A DNA stretch of 33,824 bases, taken from positions 1-33,824 of the forward strand of contig JAGAPJ010000121.1 of NCBI GenBank assembly GCA_017623315.1. Reading direction: 5' to 3'. Position numbers and translations under genes: made by a program. Shown here piece after piece: positions 31,865-33,824 of the stretch. Every line of letters starts with the position of its first letter. The stretch's first letter is position 1. The stretch is from Clostridia bacterium. Lineage in GTDB: Bacteria > Bacillota > Clostridia > Oscillospirales > Acutalibacteraceae. A model generated the notes under the pieces. That model saw only the letters and a program-made list of their open reading frames with translations, was not told the DNA's origin and did not search any database.

Positions 31865-33410
31865 CAACAAGTTTTCAAAAAACAGAATAGGACCAAATGA
31901 TAGAAAACTTGACAGTTTTCTTCGTTTCAAATACAAATTCGTAAAATTCTTCCATCTTAAAAAACTTATCAGTAAAAAGGCGTGGTATCGTTGTTTGGAA
32001 CATCATTGGGAAAGCAGAAACAGAAAACCAAACTCTTTTGAAAAGAAACGCTTATCTGAAAACATTCGCCTAACCTCAAAGGATCTTACTTTAAAAGAAC
32101 TCGTCATATACGATTTAATACCTAAAGAATATCTCGAGGATTTTAAGGAAAAATACTTAATTTTCAAAGCAACCTTTTCTAATACCTCAATGTTCAATCG
32201 TCCGCAAAAAGATATTAACGATGCTTTTATTAAGATGGCATCTACAAGAGTATCCGGCAGTTGGTACAATCTTGATCATTTTGGGATTAAAGATTCTACG
32301 GCATTAGGTGGTCGCTTTGAGTATTTTCGTATGGAAGCTATCGGTTTGACCGAATCGTTTTTCATCATACGATATGTACTTCATGTCAATGAAAATGCGA
32401 ACAAAGAATTAGAAAAGATATTGAAAGCAAATGTGTACAAAGAGGTTGTTTGCATTTCCAACGATAAGTGGTGGAAGAAAAAAAGCTTTGCAGGTTGTCA
32501 ATGCTTTGATTTAGGCGGTGATGCCAAATGCTATGTACTTGAGGACTATATTTTAGAACTAAAAGCGTTGTTTTGGGGATTAATATCAAAATATATCCAC
32601 TCTTTCTTTTTTACATGGGAAAACATTCCGCCGAGCATAGAGATATATGCGTCAGAAACTCTGGAAAAAAAGCAAGAAAAGATATTAGAGTTACTATCTT
32701 CAAGGCATCACGGCAATAGCGAATACTGCGAAAAACACAAAACTTACTTTATTCCTTCTGTTTTGTCATATGAGCAAAAACCATTAAATAATTCTAAGAT
32801 AATAGCAGACGCAAAGCAATTTGAAAGTGATCATGGGTTATATAATTTTCTTGATATAGAGGAAACTATTTGTAAAAAGATTGCGGATTACTTTTTGTTA
32901 GAAGGATTAATTAAACAAGCATCACAGTTGATTTATGAATCGCAACGAAAAGTCAATCGAAATGCTTATCGCAAGGGTCGATTTAATTCGCTCTTAGATA
33001 TCAAATTGGATGTAGAAAAGCAATTGTATTTCTATCGTCGATTGTTCCGTGAATTGAATTCTAAAAAGCCATCAGAAGATCAAATTGCTTATAAATTCGA
33101 GAAATATAGTCAATTTTTCACCAACCCACTTGGTGAAAAGCATCCTGAATTAGCATCTTACTATTCGTTTGAACATCTTTATAAAGGAGTTTTTTATAAC
33201 ATTGAAGATAAGTATGGTTTAATGGAGTCTGTATATTCTCATTTTGATGAAAATGCCAAGATAATTGAAAGTAGGTACAATTATCGAATTGTAAAATGGA
33301 CTTTTATAGTTGGTGTCGTTTCTTTATTGGCAACGATATTGTTAGCGGGCGATCCCTGTGTCTTAGACCAATTGTGCGATTTCATAATTGAGTTATTTAA
33401 AACGAAGTAA
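31821..33410 (+). CDS. Unknown large protein with C-terminal membrane anchor
   Basis: 529 residues. The N-terminal third is basic (FLRFKYKFVKFFHLKKLISKK). The middle contains LGGRFEYFRMEAIG and a Trp/Cys-rich stretch (NDKWWKKKSFAGCQCFDLGG). A helical C-terminal half ends in one membrane helix (about 496-515, KWTFIVGVVSLLATILL) and a short tail. A single C-terminal anchor suggests a cytoplasmic sensor-effector held at the membrane. There is no recognised nuclease or protease motif. The start is ambiguous because of the long gap to the ribosome site. It may close the defence cluster; no terminator is visible after it. Confidence 0.72.
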   Translation: MKIVKTMQGKEFLFDNKFSKNRIGPNDRKLDSFLRFKYKFVKFFHLKKLISKKAWYRCLEHHWESRNRKPNSFEKKRLSENIRLTSKDLTLKELVIYDLIPKEYLEDFKEKYLIFKATFSNTSMFNRPQKDINDAFIKMASTRVSGSWYNLDHFGIKDSTALGGRFEYFRMEAIGLTESFFIIRYVLHVNENANKELEKILKANVYKEVVCISNDKWWKKKSFAGCQCFDLGGDAKCYVLEDYILELKALFWGLISKYIHSFFFTWENIPPSIEIYASETLEKKQEKILELLSSRHHGNSEYCEKHKTYFIPSVLSYEQKPLNNSKIIADAKQFESDHGLYNFLDIEETICKKIADYFLLEGLIKQASQLIYESQRKVNRNAYRKGRFNSLLDIKLDVEKQLYFYRRLFRELNSKKPSEDQIAYKFEKYSQFFTNPLGEKHPELASYYSFEHLYKGVFYNIEDKYGLMESVYSHFDENAKIIESRYNYRIVKWTFIVGVVSLLATILLAGDPCVLDQLCDFIIELFKTK

Positions 33411-33481
33411 GTTTCCCAAAATAATACTGGACTTGTGAAAACCTTTGTGGTATGTTGTTGTACTGCAAAGGAGGTGCTACA

Positions 33482-33733
33482 ATGGCACGAATAACAGTAC
33501 AGGATGTGTACAATGGTGCAAAATATGATGTGATGAGTGCGGCGGTGGCAGACTATCTAAAGAACGGTCGTCCGGCTGAATATGACGAGCGGACTTGGAT
33601 GGATATGCTACTCGTAAAACACGCATTGATTGCAGCAGAAAAAATGAATAAAGAGGGCGACTCAATATCGGCAATGTTCGATGGTGAGTCGCCCTCTTCT
33701 TATGTGAGGTGGGATGAAAATGACAACACTTGA
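33482..33733 (+). CDS. Small protein of mobile-element type, unknown function
   Basis: 83 residues from ATG 33482, with AAAGGAGG 7 bp upstream. Soluble and helical: MARITVQDVYNGAKYDVMSA, then DYLKNGRPAEYDERTWMDML. A 13 bp perfect inverted repeat lies in its 3' part. The last codons overlap the next gene by 14 bp, so the two are co-translated. The pair is of a kind common in integrative elements of Clostridia. Function is unknown. Confidence 0.75.
   Translation: MARITVQDVYNGAKYDVMSAAVADYLKNGRPAEYDERTWMDMLLVKHALIAAEKMNKEGDSISAMFDGESPSSYVRWDENDNT
33651..33698. repeat. 13 bp perfect inverted repeat inside a gene
   Basis: AAGAGGGCGACTC (33651-33663) and GAGTCGCCCTCTT (33686-33698) enclose a 22 nt loop. 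The mRNA hairpin would lie just before the start of the next gene and could affect its translation or transcription. Confidence 0.7.
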
Positions 33734-33824
33734 AGATCTGTATTACGGCAACATCATTCCTCATGAACACAGCTTTAAGCGCGGAAGTGCATACAGTGAG
33801 GTGTTAGGATATATCGTCCGGCAT
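33720..33824 (+). CDS. DUF6809-like protein, 3' end beyond window
   Basis: 35 codons are visible. The start MTTLEDLYYGNIIPHEHSFK matches the DUF6809 opening pattern (LEDLYYGNI-P-E--F----Y) as I recall it. GAGG lies about 10 bp upstream, inside the preceding gene, which overlaps by 14 bp. DUF6809 proteins are small and frequent in prophages and conjugative elements of gut Clostridia. Function is unknown. The gene runs off the window edge. Confidence 0.75.
   Translation, partial: MTTLEDLYYGNIIPHEHSFKRGSAYSEVLGYIVRH

Noticed and set aside
33411..33481. Terminator after the 529-residue gene
   Set aside because: No convincing GC-rich stem with a T-run; the short gap seems only a leader for the next gene.

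Overview
The window looks like chromosome of an anaerobic, low-GC Firmicute of class Clostridia, probably a gut Oscillospirales-type organism (the lineage is inferred from gene order and protein style; no rRNA is present). The left 12.3 kb is the conserved Firmicutes housekeeping run yicC-remA-gmk-rpoZ-priA-def-fmt-rsmB-rlmN-prpC-prkC-rsgA, nearly all on the plus strand with overlapping or closely spaced genes. It ends in two tiny genes: a 49-residue membrane protein and a 30-residue SpoVM-like spore protein with a TTG start. Compared with Bacillus subtilis order, coaBC, rpe and thiN are missing from this run.

From 12.4 to 23.0 kb there are short, separately regulated units. A PocR/AraC regulator lies divergent from an amino-sugar operon (NahK-like kinase, sugar nucleotidyltransferase, nagB) that is followed by mscL. 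Next come a palindromic intergenic repeat, an MGMT-like gene and a decayed Mn-catalase/CotJC fragment. A MarR-controlled heterodimeric ABC exporter follows, with a consensus promoter and a palindromic operator. Last is a divergent 4Fe-4S protein / Crp-Fnr regulator pair sharing a TTGT-N4-ACAA box.

At 23.0 kb the chromosome meets a mobile island. The boundary is the exact 3' half of a tRNA-Pro(TGG), from anticodon loop to CCA, on the minus strand. This is what an integrase leaves behind at one end of an element. An intact minus-strand tRNA-Pro is therefore predicted at the unseen right end.

The island, 23.4 kb to the window end, reads entirely on the plus strand. It begins with an HTH-DUF3990 (ADP-ribosyltransferase-like) protein and a small partner, arranged like a toxin-antitoxin pair. 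It continues with a two-gene restriction-modification system: a subunit-M-like protein lacking NPPY, then a 1348-residue protein with a GIY-YIG-like N-terminus, SF2 helicase, Thr/Asp-rich linker, N6-adenine methyltransferase and C-terminal recognition region. Four genes I cannot name follow, three of them with hydrophobic segments. Three copies of a 27-32 nt junction sequence link the restriction gene to them; each copy carries the upstream gene's tail or stop and the GGAG of the next gene. This multi-gene cluster is the best candidate for an undescribed system. The window ends in a small unknown gene and the start of a DUF6809-like gene, both typical of mobile elements in Clostridia.
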